Origin: Sipunculus nudus
Taxonomy: Eukaryota > Annelida > Sipuncula > Golfingiida > Sipunculidae
Length of the DNA: 64,000 nt
Direction of reading: 5' to 3'
Assembly: GCA_026874595.1 (NCBI GenBank)
Contig: CM049316.1
Coordinates: 25,197,839-25,261,838 of the forward strand
In this document: positions 12,233 through 26,600 of the stretch, one piece after another
How the letters are laid out: every line of letters begins with the position of its first letter
Position numbering within the stretch: position 1 is the stretch's first letter
Notes under the pieces: model-generated
Told to the model about the DNA's origin: nothing
Databases searched by the model: none
Seen by the model: only the letters and a program-made list of their open reading frames with translations
Made by a program: the position numbers and the translations under genes

Positions 12233-12239
12233 TATAAAA
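12233..12239 (+). promoter_or_regulatory. TATA box of carboxypeptidase gene 1
   Basis: TATAAAA lies 123 bp upstream of the start codon, predicting transcription start near 12262-12268 and a 5' UTR of about 95-100 nt. A repeat-element terminus ends only a few bases upstream. Confidence 0.6.
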
Positions 12240-12361
12240 CATATGGAACTTCGTTCATCGTTATCTGATATAATGTAGCCTCGACCTGGCGAGGGGCACA
12301 CCTTACACGCCAGTTGAACTCTGCTTTTTCTCATCAGGTTTACCTATCTTCACTAGACATC

Positions 12362-14255
12362 ATGGAGGTGATCTGTAAGGTACTCGTCGTCGCCGCTCTG
12401 GCTGTCCTCAGTCAGGCAGCCAAGGATTACACAGGGTGAGCATTATACAACTATAATTATTTTTTTACATGTACCAAATGGAATATAACAAATGTTATAA
12501 TTATGTTACTCTTTGACTCGTCCTAGTTTTCGATTCCTATCAATAATTATATATGTTTTGTTGAATTTTATTCTAATTTATGATATAAGTTTATTTTTAT
12601 TATGTATTAGTTATAAATAAGTTATTCTGTAATTTAAAGATTATATTATTCTATATATTAAACATAAAACCTCTATATATTAAACATGAACCTTTTTTTT
12701 ATTATTATGACCGAATGGCCAATATAGATAGTACAAAAATGCCTTTTAATTTCTACTAAGCATCTAATTGAACTAGGTGGGCCAATTTAATGTGAAATCA
12801 GATGGTCAGGATACTCAGCCAATGAACATACATTATAATATATAACACCAGAACCAATGCTATATGAAGTTATTTGGTTATAGGTCAGTTGCAGTAGGGA
12901 TAAATGCTTGATTGATATTTTTCATGTTTCTTATTCAGTAAATTTCTTATTATTTCTGATTATTATTTTACTTTAATATTATGCCTATTAGTACAGGGAA
13001 ATTACTTTGATTAAAGGGACCTAATCATGTGTAAAACAAGTTAAAAAATAAAAAAATGGCGTCTTCCATTTCAAATAAAATGGTACCAGCATAAATATTG
13101 CCCTGCAATCGTTACCCAACTCTTGCAAACGAGTATTAAAAAAGTGGACCGGGCGCGATCATTGGTGTCAAGATAAACATACGGCGAACACCAACTCCCT
13201 TGTCCCGTTTTCTTTTCATGCTAACAAACCGGTGTTTCACAACCGTGAGCGTTCGTGTTCGGACCACAACACATGTCAGTCAGGAAATGCCCTGACTGAT
13301 TTTTGCCCAAAATGTAATACATGGCCCTGGCTGAAACAACGCTTGTTGCGGTGACTCAGGAAGTCAGTCTCACAGCGCTGCGCGTGTCATGTGCCCTGGA
13401 CTTATCGCACACATCTGTTGCGACAGGTTCCACAATGAATTTACATTCGGCCCTTTTACCGAAATGTCTATCCAGCAGAGATATAACAGAGAACATGACG
13501 GTGCATGAATGAACTAGGTTAACGTACTCCTTGTTTGGAATATGTCGCGCATGCGCAAAACCGGACCCCCGAAACATAACAAGGTGAACTGAGGTACTGA
13601 GACTGTTAGGTGGGATGGTTTTTGCATGTATAAAGCAAAACTGAACTGATAGTGTGAAAGAATAGGTATTATATTGCTCCTGATTATGTCCCTTTAATTA
13701 TTTGCTGTTGCGTGGAAATGTATAGGTTAGCCCATGGCACGTTGTGGGCATTTTGTTTAAGATTTAGAAAGCAGCATGTAGGTTTCATGGACAGAGTTGC
13801 CATTTGCAACCAGAAACGTACCTGCGGTGGGGGCCATTTCACTGTTGTTTGGTGGCAAGCCAACATTCTCCTATAGCCATTTATAAGATTCTGTAACTAT
13901 TTCAGGTGTTGGGAGAGTGAACACAGCTGCATTAAGAGTGAATATGGTAAACCAGAAATATGCACTCTCCCGAATGCAAGCCTCTGCCATGATGGCTTTC
14001 CTTAATTTTGGGTAGTCCGCAACTTGTGTTCCATTCACCTATTGGCACATTTTCCCGAAAATGGTGTACAAGTTCCCCGAACACATTTACTAATTCGGCC
14101 CGCATCCTCATGTTCAATCCGATGTATGTGTCTGCACCTTTTGTGAATATTCATGGAAGTCCTATCTGGATCCGTGTTATGTTAATGAAAATGTTATTAG
14201 ATTCCGTTAAGAACTGCGTGAATCGTGTTGTGCAGAAACACACACACTACTCAAC

Positions 14256-14286
<31 letters not shown>

Positions 14287-17200
14287 AGACGTGCGCGCGA
14301 ATGGGAATGAACGCAAACCGTAATGCTGGATTCAACTAGGGATTTCTTCAATAGTGCAGCCACCAAATATTGAAAAAAATGTCTTTATGAATAGTTCTCC
14401 CAACGAAAGTGTACCATATTTCGCCAATGGATAATTGTATGCACTTTTATATGTCTGTCAAAGATCGAAATATATTTTTTCATATATCAACAGGCTAGAC
14501 GTTTGCATAATTTGCAAAAAAAAATGTATATAATCTAGTTGATTTTGATATTGATTAAGAGTCAAAGCATGATCGCGCCCGGCCTATTTGCCTCAAGGTT
14601 GGAAGTTATTGGATTTCACAGATGACATTGAGCAGATAATATTGCGTATTTTCTCGTAATACTTTCAGTTACCAGGTTATCCAGGCCACGCCCACTACGC
14701 TTGCCCACGTGACCTTCCTGCAAGAGAGTGAAGAGAATCACTTATGGGTAAGGGTTAACACAGGTTTGGCAAGGATTAATTCAAAACGGCTTAAATTACA
14801 ACAGGGAGACAAGGGATGTGGTGTATAAATACTCTGTTATTGTAAAGTTTACACAATCATGGTAGTATACCTGTTGTAATCTGAGGATGTTAAACTGTAT
14901 AACGCATAAGAAACCGTTGACAGGATGCTTATAGGGGCTTATGCGTTTATATCCATATTTGAGTAAAATTGTTTGTGGTTTGGTCTTCTTAAGTCCCCGC
15001 GAATGGCAAAACCATCGATTTCAATTTTTTTTTTCATTTTTTTTTTCTCATTTCTTGATCTCCAACATGGCTGATTTTAAAATATATTCTTGGACAAAAT
15101 ATTAGCCATGGGCGACATATTTGCATCTGATATTTATTTATAATCTAAACCTGATTTCTTAGGTCGTAGGTATACCTCCCACCCTATTTTTTCTAGTTTA
15201 AGACTGATAATCACAGGTAATAGATTTACCTAATTTTCAGTCCACAAAGCCTATCTTAGACATCAGTATTTCGGCTACACGCCTGAGGCAGTGGAAATCT
15301 TGCGCTTCTTAAGAAGCTACGGATTATACCGCTGCCTTATAGACTAATGGGACTGTCCATCTTAGGCGATTCTACAGGTGACTACAGGCGACCAGGCTCT
15401 CGCCTCATGGTCGCCGGGTGGTCGCTTGTATGGTCGCCTCTATTCGCCTGTAGGTGCTCGAAGTCGCCCAAAGACGCGTGGCCTCTTACCTGTCGCCGCT
15501 GGATTTTCAACATGTTCAAACTTTTCATACGACAGCTTTTTTGACGCCAGTGAGCGTAGCCTGTCTTCTACTGGCGTAGGTGCTGTCGTAGGCTGTCGCA
15601 AGGTGACGTGGATTGTCGTTGGTCCTGTCGTGGGCTGGTGTACTTGAAACAGGGGCCCATCTTTGTCTACCGCTTCTTACATAGCAAGGGGGGGGGGGGG
15701 GGACTCGTTGAAGCTTGTCGCTGGTGGACGAAGCATGAATTCTGGTGTCGTAGGTTGTCGCCAGTGTAGTCGTAAGTTGTCGTACATGTGGTCGTAGGTT
15801 GTCGTAGGTGATTGTCCATTGTCGCGGCGATTGTGTCGCCGGTTGTCGGCTTGTCGTCAGACATTCTTCAACCTGTTGTAGCTTGCTGTGGACAAATGTT
15901 GTAGGGGAGGTCCTGTCGCCTGTTTTTCGGCGACCATGAGGCGACTGCCTGGTTGCCTTTAGTCGCCTGTAGAGTCGCCTAAGTGGACAGCCCCATTACA
16001 CACCAGGTGGCGGGTCGGTGTCTACTGAAAACACATCGTGCGTATGATGATCGTGCACCAACCAAATGCCAGTTAATAAACACTCGACAGGCAACATCAT
16101 TTAAATGGCTCCGCCTTTAGCTGCAATTCGAACGTTGCTTGATGACAGTTTTATGGGTACTTTTAGTAAATAATTGGTGGAATTTTACTCCCTCCGTGTT
16201 CTCGCATCATCGAACGGTTGCCGCGGCGATGAGCTGCCAGAAGGAAATGTAACAACATTGGCTTCTTGCACACCTACGTGCATTCCTCGCTTTGCTGGTA
16301 AACCGTCTTGCTGGCAACACGTCCCGATAATAATTATTTGTGTAGATTCTTTGTCGCATCAGCTGTGTCCCGCATTTCGGGCATTGTTTACAAGCAGTCA
16401 AGAGGACCAAAAATATAAATGGAATCAATTTCTGGTCTAGCTCATACACAATGGCCTCTTCCACCCCTAAAAAGATTTCGCCAAAAGCATTCATACTTGC
16501 TATAAATCTTGCGGCAATAACACCAACTCATAGAGGATGTTACTTCCAGCACCGGGTCTCATCTGACTGGCCCAACATACAATGCTCCGCTCTCGCGTAG
16601 GGACCCAGTTTACCAGGCTAAAACAAACAGCGCTTGAGATAAAGCGGTGGTGGGTTGGTGAGTGGGGTTGGATAGGGAGGCTTCTCTCGCATAGAGCCAT
16701 TTTCTTATTGCGTTAGATATAAATTGTAATAAAAATGAAGAAAGAAAGTACGGCGATTTTGGCTTAAATACAATGATTTCTCTCTCTCTCTCTCTCTGTT
16801 TCTCTCTCTCTTATAATGATATATCTTATTTTTATAAATATTTTATTGATTATTATTGTTATCATAATTTTCTATTATTATTTTTTATAAAATATAATTA
16901 TATAACAATTTTAAATTTACTCCTCTTATACTTCCCTGGTATTTGTGACGGAAGTCTTTTTTTGTCAGCTGATGACGTATTTTCGGGATCTTATTGTATC
17001 TTGTGTGAACCTAAACTTTATAGATGGACTTCTGGAAATCGAGCCGTCAGATCGGGGAGCCTGCGCACATCATGGTTTCCGGGGTTGACGCCGAGGCAGC
17101 TATCACTTCACTCCGAGATGCCGGAATGGAAACCACCGTGGTCCATGAAAACGTACAGGCGTAAGTTACGTGATATGGGCACTATGGAGAATGTTTGCCT

Positions 17201-18249
17201 AAACATGTGCGAAAATAGATTTTCCTAAAAACCAAACTTTCCCGAATATCTAAGGTTGTTATGTCATATTATATATATATATATATATATTCTGGCGCAT
17301 CCCATTAATATTACAGGCTCATAGACATGGAAAAGGAAGAAATGGTCGCCCGAGCCAGGAATATGGGCCCAGAACCAAGGATTGACTTCAGTAACTACAA
17401 TCGGTTTTCAGAGGTCTGTAGTTGATAACTTTGTAAAAGATTCTCTCATGCATAAATTATCACTTTGCCGGACCTTTTACCTCAATGCTCAAATGTCACT
17501 TAATCTTAAACAACCGCATGGGATATAACTATTGTTTCACCAGATTAATCAGCAATATCAACAATACTTTTGTCGGATCAATATATATTTTAGGGGTGAA
17601 ATCCTCTCTATCCTCTGTTAATTCTCTAGCATCTAAATTGAAAAATAATTGTATTTAATGATAAATCTTTATTAAGCATAATCGGCAGTTCAGAATTTTT
17701 TATTTAAATGTCCTGTCTATGAATTAATAACTCATTAACGTTAAATATACACGACCTTATTTAACCTAAGTTAATATTTTGCAATTTTAATAAAGGGTTA
17801 TCAAATGATTGATCGACGTGAGACGTATGCTGACTTGATCTGTCATTTTGTCTCATCCTTAACTTCGTGTTCCGTTACAATTGTCTGCAGAATGAAAAGT
17901 GACATTTTATAGACCGATTAAATTATTTTTTTCGCCTATGATTTTTTTTTATCAAATCATCCTCATTTTGCTGACAGATGGAGACCTGGCTGACCTCCAC
18001 TGCCCAGTCCTGCGGTTCTCTATGTGAGCTGAGCAACATCGGTCAGTCATATGAAGGTCGTAACCTTTACGTCATGCAGGTGAGGAGGGTATAATTCAAT
18101 TAATTAAACATGAAATCACATGAAGGTAACATCGGGATGAAGCATTCAGTTCCCATACTTATCACAGACAAGGTATGTGTGTGTGGGCGGGGGGTGCGGG
18201 GTAGCGATGGAGGATAGTCTCTTTTTATTATTATATACATGTATAATTA

Positions 18250-18280
<31 letters not shown>

Positions 18281-20296
18281 AAAAATATTCCCTTTGAACA
18301 GATCATAAATATTAAAATATATGCAAGCTGGTTAACTTCGTCCAGTGGAATGTTTATATATGTTTGTTCGTGTAAGATCAATAATCGGCCAATCATAATG
18401 TCCAGTAAGTCGGACGCTTTGTTACACAAACTTTATATATAAAGCAACAGGTATAGCAGTTATGTCCACAAACGATCTGAATGCTTAAATTCAGGTCCGC
18501 TGAAAATAAGCAGAAATAATAAAATGGTGCTGCTAATGTTTAAAATGTAGGAGCGTCATTTCTTTTTATATCCGCCTTAGTGAAAAAAAGGGGAAATCCA
18601 TTTAACCAAAATGATCAAATCAATGAAATGTTTGCACTCGTTTGTGAACTCATGTGCTATCGCAACATATATTCATCATTAATTACCGAATTTATATTAG
18701 GAACTATTTTCCCTGATTTCTGATAAATAATTCATCATTTTTTTTTTGCAGATTAAGAGTGGTCGCCATGTCCCCATCATTTATTTAGAGTGTGGTGTAC
18801 ACGCCAGAGAGTGGATCGCCCCCGCCGTGTGCCTCAACATGATCAACAAGGTGAACATGTTACGCATGCTGTTATATGTTTAAAAAAGCCGGTATAAACA
18901 TCTCAAGATATTCGTCTAAAAATGTAAATCTTCATCCTGATATTCTGAGACCCATTTCCCCTTACCCTTGGGAAGTATGAAGATTATTTCAAATTAGCCA
19001 TACTCGTTCAGATTACTGCTGCTGATATTAAACTTAAGTCATAAATGTGTATGTTCCAGACTATGAAAAACATACATAACTGAAAGCTGGTATACTGTGT
19101 CTGAACATTTTTTTTAAGTTAAAAAATGTTGAATCTATAATTTGAGGAATTAGGCGGGGTAAAAAAAAGGCGTTATTCCGTTCTAAACTTTGTCCATACA
19201 TAACCCCTTGCCACTAAACTCCCTCCTGCACATAGATTCTCGCCTGGTCACTGTCCCCGGAGTACCTTCGTGTCGAATTTCCGCCCCTTGTCGAAACCTA
19301 ACAGATTTACTTCTCCTAGTTTTTCGTAACCGCTCATAGGGACTGCCATTGGGCGTAAACACGACAACCCAGATGTCATCGGTCGTATTTCGAAATTATG
19401 GGTATACCACTATAGCTACATTAAAATAGCTTATTCACATGATCAATTCACATTGGATAGTATATTCATTTAGGACATAAACAGTGGGTCTACCCTATTA
19501 TTTATAGCTGTTTTTACTTTCATACGTTGAATATGCACATATTCTATCTAATAATTTTGTCAGCTCATTTTTGTCTATGCATGAATAAAAATATAAAATA
19601 ATATAAATATATCTTGGGGCAAATATGAAATCCAAAGGGGCAGGATCCCGGGGTATTTAATAATACTTACTTAAATAAATTGCTTGATTTGTTTCCTACA
19701 GTAGCGGCGTATCCAGGACGCAGGAAGGAGAACTTACGCTTAATCCTTAAAAGGTACCCCGGGGCCGCGAAGCGCGGGTGTGGGGGGGGGGGGGGGAGGG
19801 GGGGGGGGGGTTAGGAAGCAAAGAAAGGTTACGGCGGCTGAAAAAGGGGTGTTCCCCCTCCGGGGTCCACTACTGTTCCTAACTCTCGAAAATAAAAAAA
19901 AAAACGATTTAGCGACTACAGTGGAATGTATCTTAATGACCACCTGTCTAATAAGACTATCTGTTTATTAAGACCACCCTGGATAGGCCGAAAGCATATA
20001 ATATAGGTTTCACAGTTGTTAAAGTAACATTTACGGCGTGTATTTTGACAGATGATCAACGAGTATAACACTAACTCTGAGGTACAGAACATGATCAACC
20101 AGTACGACTGGTACATCCAGCCATTAGGAAACCCGGACGGCTACGAATACTGCCACACTAACGTGAGTAAACATTATTCTAATTTATTATATACTGACTT
20201 ATGGACTATATTTCATTTTTCCTTCTTTCTGTATATTTTTCAATCATATTTTACTGAATTTCATGTAAGAAAAAATACACACACATACACACACAC

Positions 20297-20339
<43 letters not shown>

Positions 20340-23300
20340 CTGAACGAAGCATACATAATACAAATGAGGGACGTGCTGACCTCAAGTTCGAATGCTAGAG
20401 TCTTTTTTTATAGTGCAATTATACATACAATAAAACAGCTATTAGGTACATGCGACATAGGAGGTAATATACAGAAGTATATGATATTATGACATTTATT
20501 AATATCGTGGCTTCATGTCCTTGGCTTTATTACTAACAACTTGGTGCCACAGCCGAACTGGGCACAATGACGTAACTAAAGATCCTAGAAAATTGTAACC
20601 AATTCACATATAGGATTATTCACATATAATTACTATTCTTCTTTATAAAAGACGAGTTATAAACAAATAACACGCTCACCCACAGAATATAAATGAGGGA
20701 CGTGCTGTCCTCAAGTTCGAATGCCAGAGTGGCATTCACCCTTATACCCGACTACAGCTGGCGCTGTAACAACTAAGAGAAAAATAACCAATAAAAAGAG
20801 GTCACAGTTCATAGAAAATCATTGGACCTAATGAACCAATTAAATGAATCGTTGGACCTAATAAACCAATTAAATGCAGAGTAACAAGAATAACAACGAT
20901 GGCTGACTAGAAAACGGAAATGAATAACGGCCTTCAAACTAAACAATGAGGTATTGGAATAATGTTGGACTGAACGGCAGTAGATATTGGTACAGGATCC
21001 CGTTACACACACATATAATGAAAATCGTTATATTTTAATAATTAAAATATGGGGCTTTATGCATTAGAATAGTCGACTACTGAATATGTTTCGAAACTTT
21101 ATACAATATATTTATTGATAGACATCTCTATAGAGGATCTCGAATCTCTCATTTTTAGCTCAGATGACGGAAAGTCAACTGAGGTATAGCAATGGCGTTT
21201 GTCCGTCTTCCGTCTGGCCTGTTCTTTAGCCAGGCACCAACCGTAACCACTGGTCCTACAAACTTTTGAGTGAACATCCAGGAATATTCGCCAAAATGTT
21301 GTTTTTTTTAACCCCAGAACTTTTTTAATTACTGGATATTTTGTTCTCAAATTTCATACACAAGTTGCTTCAACCAAATACTCGAACAAGGTTGAAAAAT
21401 GTTGACCTTGACCAGGAACTTTAAGGTCAAATCAGGTGAAATAGTGTTCATAATCTTTAGGACTTAGGAAGTTCAGGGAATATTGCATATTTCCCCCTCA
21501 AATTTAACATAAAATCATTGAATTACTGCATATTTTCCCCTAAAATTTGACAAACAAGTTGTTTTAACTAAGTCATTGTGGCTTCAACTAATAATTATTG
21601 TGAACCTTATTACTTTAAATAACTTATAACCGCATTATTTTCATTAAAGTTGGTACACCTATTGTTTCAACCAAGTTCCTGTAGACACCTTGAACCTATC
21701 TTAAGACTTCTTTGAACTTCAAGAAAAAAACAGTGGACATTTTGGATATTTGTGTACCCTACTTGTGAAAATTAAATGACACACCTTCAAATTTGAAGAC
21801 ATTCCTTACAGGAAAATACTGACAGGTCATGATAGGTCCTCTTTCTAACTCCAATTTTGGGGTATAGTGACCTATACCTATAGTGACCTATATCTGTTGT
21901 TAAGGGGGAAACCATCTTTTAGTACCGCTAAGCCATAAAGTTCATATAGTTCTCAGGAATGGCTGGATAGGCTGCTCTGTGTCTTTTTCAAGCTATATAC
22001 AAGAAAACAAAATGAGGTGATCATTATAGGTCTCATCCCATATGGTAACGAATCCTCTTTTATTCACTTAATTATGTAGCAATAGCAATTCAGTGCATCA
22101 CTTTGTATGTGTCCTAAATATTATCTTGGATATCAATAAAGAAAAAGTATTTTTATTTCCAGGATAGAATGTGGAGAAAAACCCGCAAACCCAATTCTGG
22201 CTCCAGTTGTCGTGGGACAGACCCTAACCGCAACTTCGCGTACATGTTCGGAGGTAGAGTATACCCCGCTTTTTAACCTTAAATAAAAAAAATGGGGAAT
22301 GCGGAACATGCATACAGCCTTGTAAAATGAGAAATTTAATCAACGAAAATGAACTCACCTCCCAAGAAGACCGACATAAGTAACACCCCTAACTGCTTTA
22401 AATGGAAAACATGACAGGAGGCAGTAAATAGCACCTCCTGAATTAAAAAATATCATTATAAACATCTATAAGCATCAGAGAGTGAACTTATACAGATATC
22501 ACCCAAAGAAAATACTTCTCGAACAATATCTTTCCAAATTGGCTAAACCTCAATCGGCACAGCTTGTAACCATATACCACTGCTCAAAGGTACAAATAAT
22601 AAACTCATTAAATTTAAATAGTGATGAACACTATATAAACCATCAAACGTATCAATCATAAAGACAAGTTAACTGCAGATGCTTCCGTCTGTAACGGATT
22701 GCGGTACAATGTGAATGCATTCCCTTGTACAACAAATGCAATACTAATGACTTCGGCATTGGGCATTCACTTATTCATGCATAAATGACATTATATTTGG
22801 GACTATGATTTAATGACGATCCTGGATCCGAAAATTGTTGCGGATCCACGCCAAATTATAATCGATTACTCCTCGGCCCATTCCCGAATACCATGACAAT
22901 TTAGTGAGATTTCGTTCACGATTGCGTGATTTATGATGTGAACAAACACACACACACAAACACACGTACTCGAAAAGGGTTGAAGGCATACCCTTCTAGC
23001 TTGGGCAATATCATATATTACACTGGATGGAGAGATAAATATTATTTGAATTAACTTATATTTTAGGACCTGGTTCAAGCTCTGACCCATGTAGCGCCGC
23101 TTACCGTGGAACTGCTGCCTTCGACCAATCAGAGACCAACGCCATTAGGAACTTCGTTACGCCTTTTGCGTCACGTGTGAGGGCCTACAATGCAGTCCAC
23201 TCGTACGGGCAATATATTCTGATTCCGTGGGCCTATGACTATGTGGCCGCCCCGGACCATGATGACTTGGTAAGTCATAACACATTACAACATTAAAATA

Positions 23301-23570
23301 AGAATCCGGCTCAGTCATCATTACGGAAACAAAGCAATTTTTTTAACTGAAACATCACAGAACATAACTGAAACACGTTATATATAGAAATATATATTTC
23401 TACATTATTTCTGAATTTTTAATGAGATTATTTGTTTAATTGTGGATTCCAAATAAATCATTGATGAATTCAGTCTTTGCAATATTTTACTAATTCCAAC
23501 TGAATTTGAAATAAAGAATTTGAAATTTTCCTGGATTTCAATCTTGACTTAAAAACAAATAATTATATAA

Positions 23571-23633
<63 letters not shown>

Positions 23634-26600
23634 CGAAATGGCTATACGTAAGAGATATTGCACCCCTCCTTTTAATGACCAGGCTACTATTCCAGGGAAA
23701 ATGAAAAATACTGAAAAAGTAAATTGTGATTAGGTAGGACGTAACCTCGTTGATCAAGGGGATGGAGTCTGGAGAGGAAGATCATTAAGTGTAATACCGC
23801 TTGTGAATTTAAGGCAAAATGACCAAATTTCATAAGAGATTGGCTCTGATGTAAGACCTCTGAATTCCTGATCTCGAACAAAAGGGTTCTTTTTTGAGTG
23901 ATTGAAAAATAGCCGTCTGGCACGGATTTCCCATTAAGCCTGCCGACCGCTTATCCTGAATGGGGACTGACCGTGAAAAATCTCGCTGCTCCTCGGCTGA
24001 GATTCGAACTCGCGACCTCCTGGTTTCGATTTCTTTGCCCAACTCCTCGAACACTGAGGACGGTTAAATTTGACCTATACTTTTGAAAGTATGTAACCAA
24101 TGTTTATGTTACTAGTCGATTGTGCATACAGTATAGTACTGACAAAATACTTGCATGGTATAATTTGGTGACAGTAAGGGCGCACAAAAGAAATCTTCAA
24201 ACCAAGTAAAGTAACAAGATATACTAAAGCTTGTGTCTTATTTTGTCCCGCCGTATCTTCTCGCAATAGCTTGACGATTGCAGACTTTAAGCGGAATAAT
24301 TTTTCAGTTATCCTCGCCAGGAATCTGGCATATATTCAAGGGGGAAATGGCATTTCGCGATTTCATTACACTTCTGTGACTAGTAAACGGTGCGTTTTGG
24401 CGACTGAACAGGAATGAACAAGATTACTATAGCCAGTTATATAATTTCTCTAGCGAAAGGCGGAGTTTTGCGCTTGAATATTTGGCGAACGTAAACAGAT
24501 GGTCACCCTTTTGCCAGAGGTTGTTTCTACTCCAAACGAATGTTTTCTGCTAGGGTACTGTCGGAAGGCCAGGGCTAGTTGTCTCAACTATCAAACCTTG
24601 GTACATTTCGAGGGAAAACCTATAATACACATACACATGCTTTCAAAATATTATTTTTTTCATCATAACAAAACAACAATGTTTAAGTAATCTGCCAGGC
24701 AACAATTCCTATCTAACACACTTGAACGGATTACATTTTCCTCTTTATTTCATTTCTACCTACGCCGCTGATGTATTAAGAGGCCCCGGTGCATGGTGAG
24801 GGTCAGTTTTGACTCTAACATTCCAAAACCGCTCACGTGAGTCAGTGTCTGCGCAGTGAGTCATACGGCATGCATTATACATTAATTATATGATGTGAAC
24901 AATACTCAAAATGGACATTAATATTCTTTGGTTTCAGCAAGCCGTGGCGGACAGTGCTGTAAATGCCATTAGAAGCACACACGGCAGAAACTACAGGGCC
25001 GACAACTCAGCTCTGCTCTTAGGTAAGCAATATTTACTGATTACGCATGCCAATATGTTTTACTGTACAACACTCAAGACAAGGAATAAGAAACAGCGGT
25101 AATTTCTTTGAAAGTTTATTTTGTGTCAGAATGCCAAACATATCAGTCAGCTAGCAAATACAATTAAACTCTTAATTCAAAATTTTAAGGTGCTTACAGA
25201 AAAAGTAGATTCCATGCGCAGCATGAACCGTTTTGGTTTGGCGAAAATTTAATTGACTCGCTGAGACCCAAAAGAGTACTCTGCTGAGATGTGTGCAGCC
25301 AAAGATGGGTTGCTGTACTTAAATCAAAAGAAAAGAAAAGAAAATAGTATACATCCTCCTAAAATGTCAATTTTTATCTCAAGGACAAAACTAAACATGA
25401 AGTGCACATTCTGTAACGCCTTTATGTACGATGTTAATCATGTTGTAGTGTCAATCTGTTTGCTTTCACTCTTGATTTAATTTGCTTGTGATTATCCTAA
25501 CTTTCATTTAGCAAGGAAATTATTTATTTATTCTGGGAATTTATCATACCCTTTTTATCATTTTGGATAAAATAATATGAATGAAAAATTCAAATATATG
25601 TATACCATCAGAATGATCACTAACAGATTTAAAATAAGGTCTATTGTGGATTTCAAACAGATTATGGATTAGTTTTAGATAAAGGGTATTTTACCAACCC
25701 TGCTACCCTTAATTTAAATCAGTTTGAGTTTGAGCTTAAATGATTGAGTTTCAAATTAAATTAAGCTTGCATAAACTTTTTTGAGTTAAAAGGACCTATT
25801 ATTGTAAAGACATCTAAATTTAGGCAAAACCGCCGATCCCAACTCATGCAGGCTGTTCATTTTGTTTAAAGCCGTGCGTATATGAGATGCGAAAGGCCCG
25901 TTAAATTAAGTTAAACATATTACAAATGTTTATATTTAGCGTTTATAATATCCTCAAGTCGGGAAAAGGCTGGATCCGGATCGAGAAAAATTGGTCTGAA
26001 ACCCCTAAAAAGGTTACAGGGTCTGAAAAAAAGGGGGGGGGGGGGCGATCCACTTCTGCATCATACAAGTTCCCTTGTATTGTGATATATAGACCCAGTT
26101 ACCGTCATACTAATTACAATAGTGTTGTGAATGTACTCTAAAAGTTACTTTTTTCACAGGAATTCATTCTATAAACCCATTAGCGACAGTATACATCCCT
26201 TAACCATGGTGGACATGGATAGCGCTTCAGGCTACCCCATTAAGAGTTTACCCTATGCATCGTTTGACATATTTATCCAAAAACGTTCGGCACTTACTGT
26301 TTGGGCACGTACGGTGAAGAAAATGAGATATAATCTCCACTGGGCTGTTCGTACCTTTCAGCAAAAACTGAACTCCGGTAGCATGAAGGATAAAAAAAAC
26401 TTTCAAAGTATTATTTTCTATATACCTTTAACGGATTGACTTTCTATCCGCAACAAGCGCTAGAATTACCTGTCAGTGCTCCATGCCGATCCGTCGGGTA
26501 AAATTACTATGGAGTAGCAACTAGCGCAATCATGTCAACCATGGTCAAATGGTACATACTCTAGCTATAGACCCGTGTACAACATATTTTTCTTTTTTAT

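Noticed and set aside
16773-17228. 151-residue frame over exon 3 of gene 1
   Set aside because: It starts in a (TC)n tract and reads exon 3 in a different frame from the carboxypeptidase.
19740-19971. Poly-Gly / poly-Pro frames
   Set aside because: Produced by a homopolymer G tract in a short repeat.
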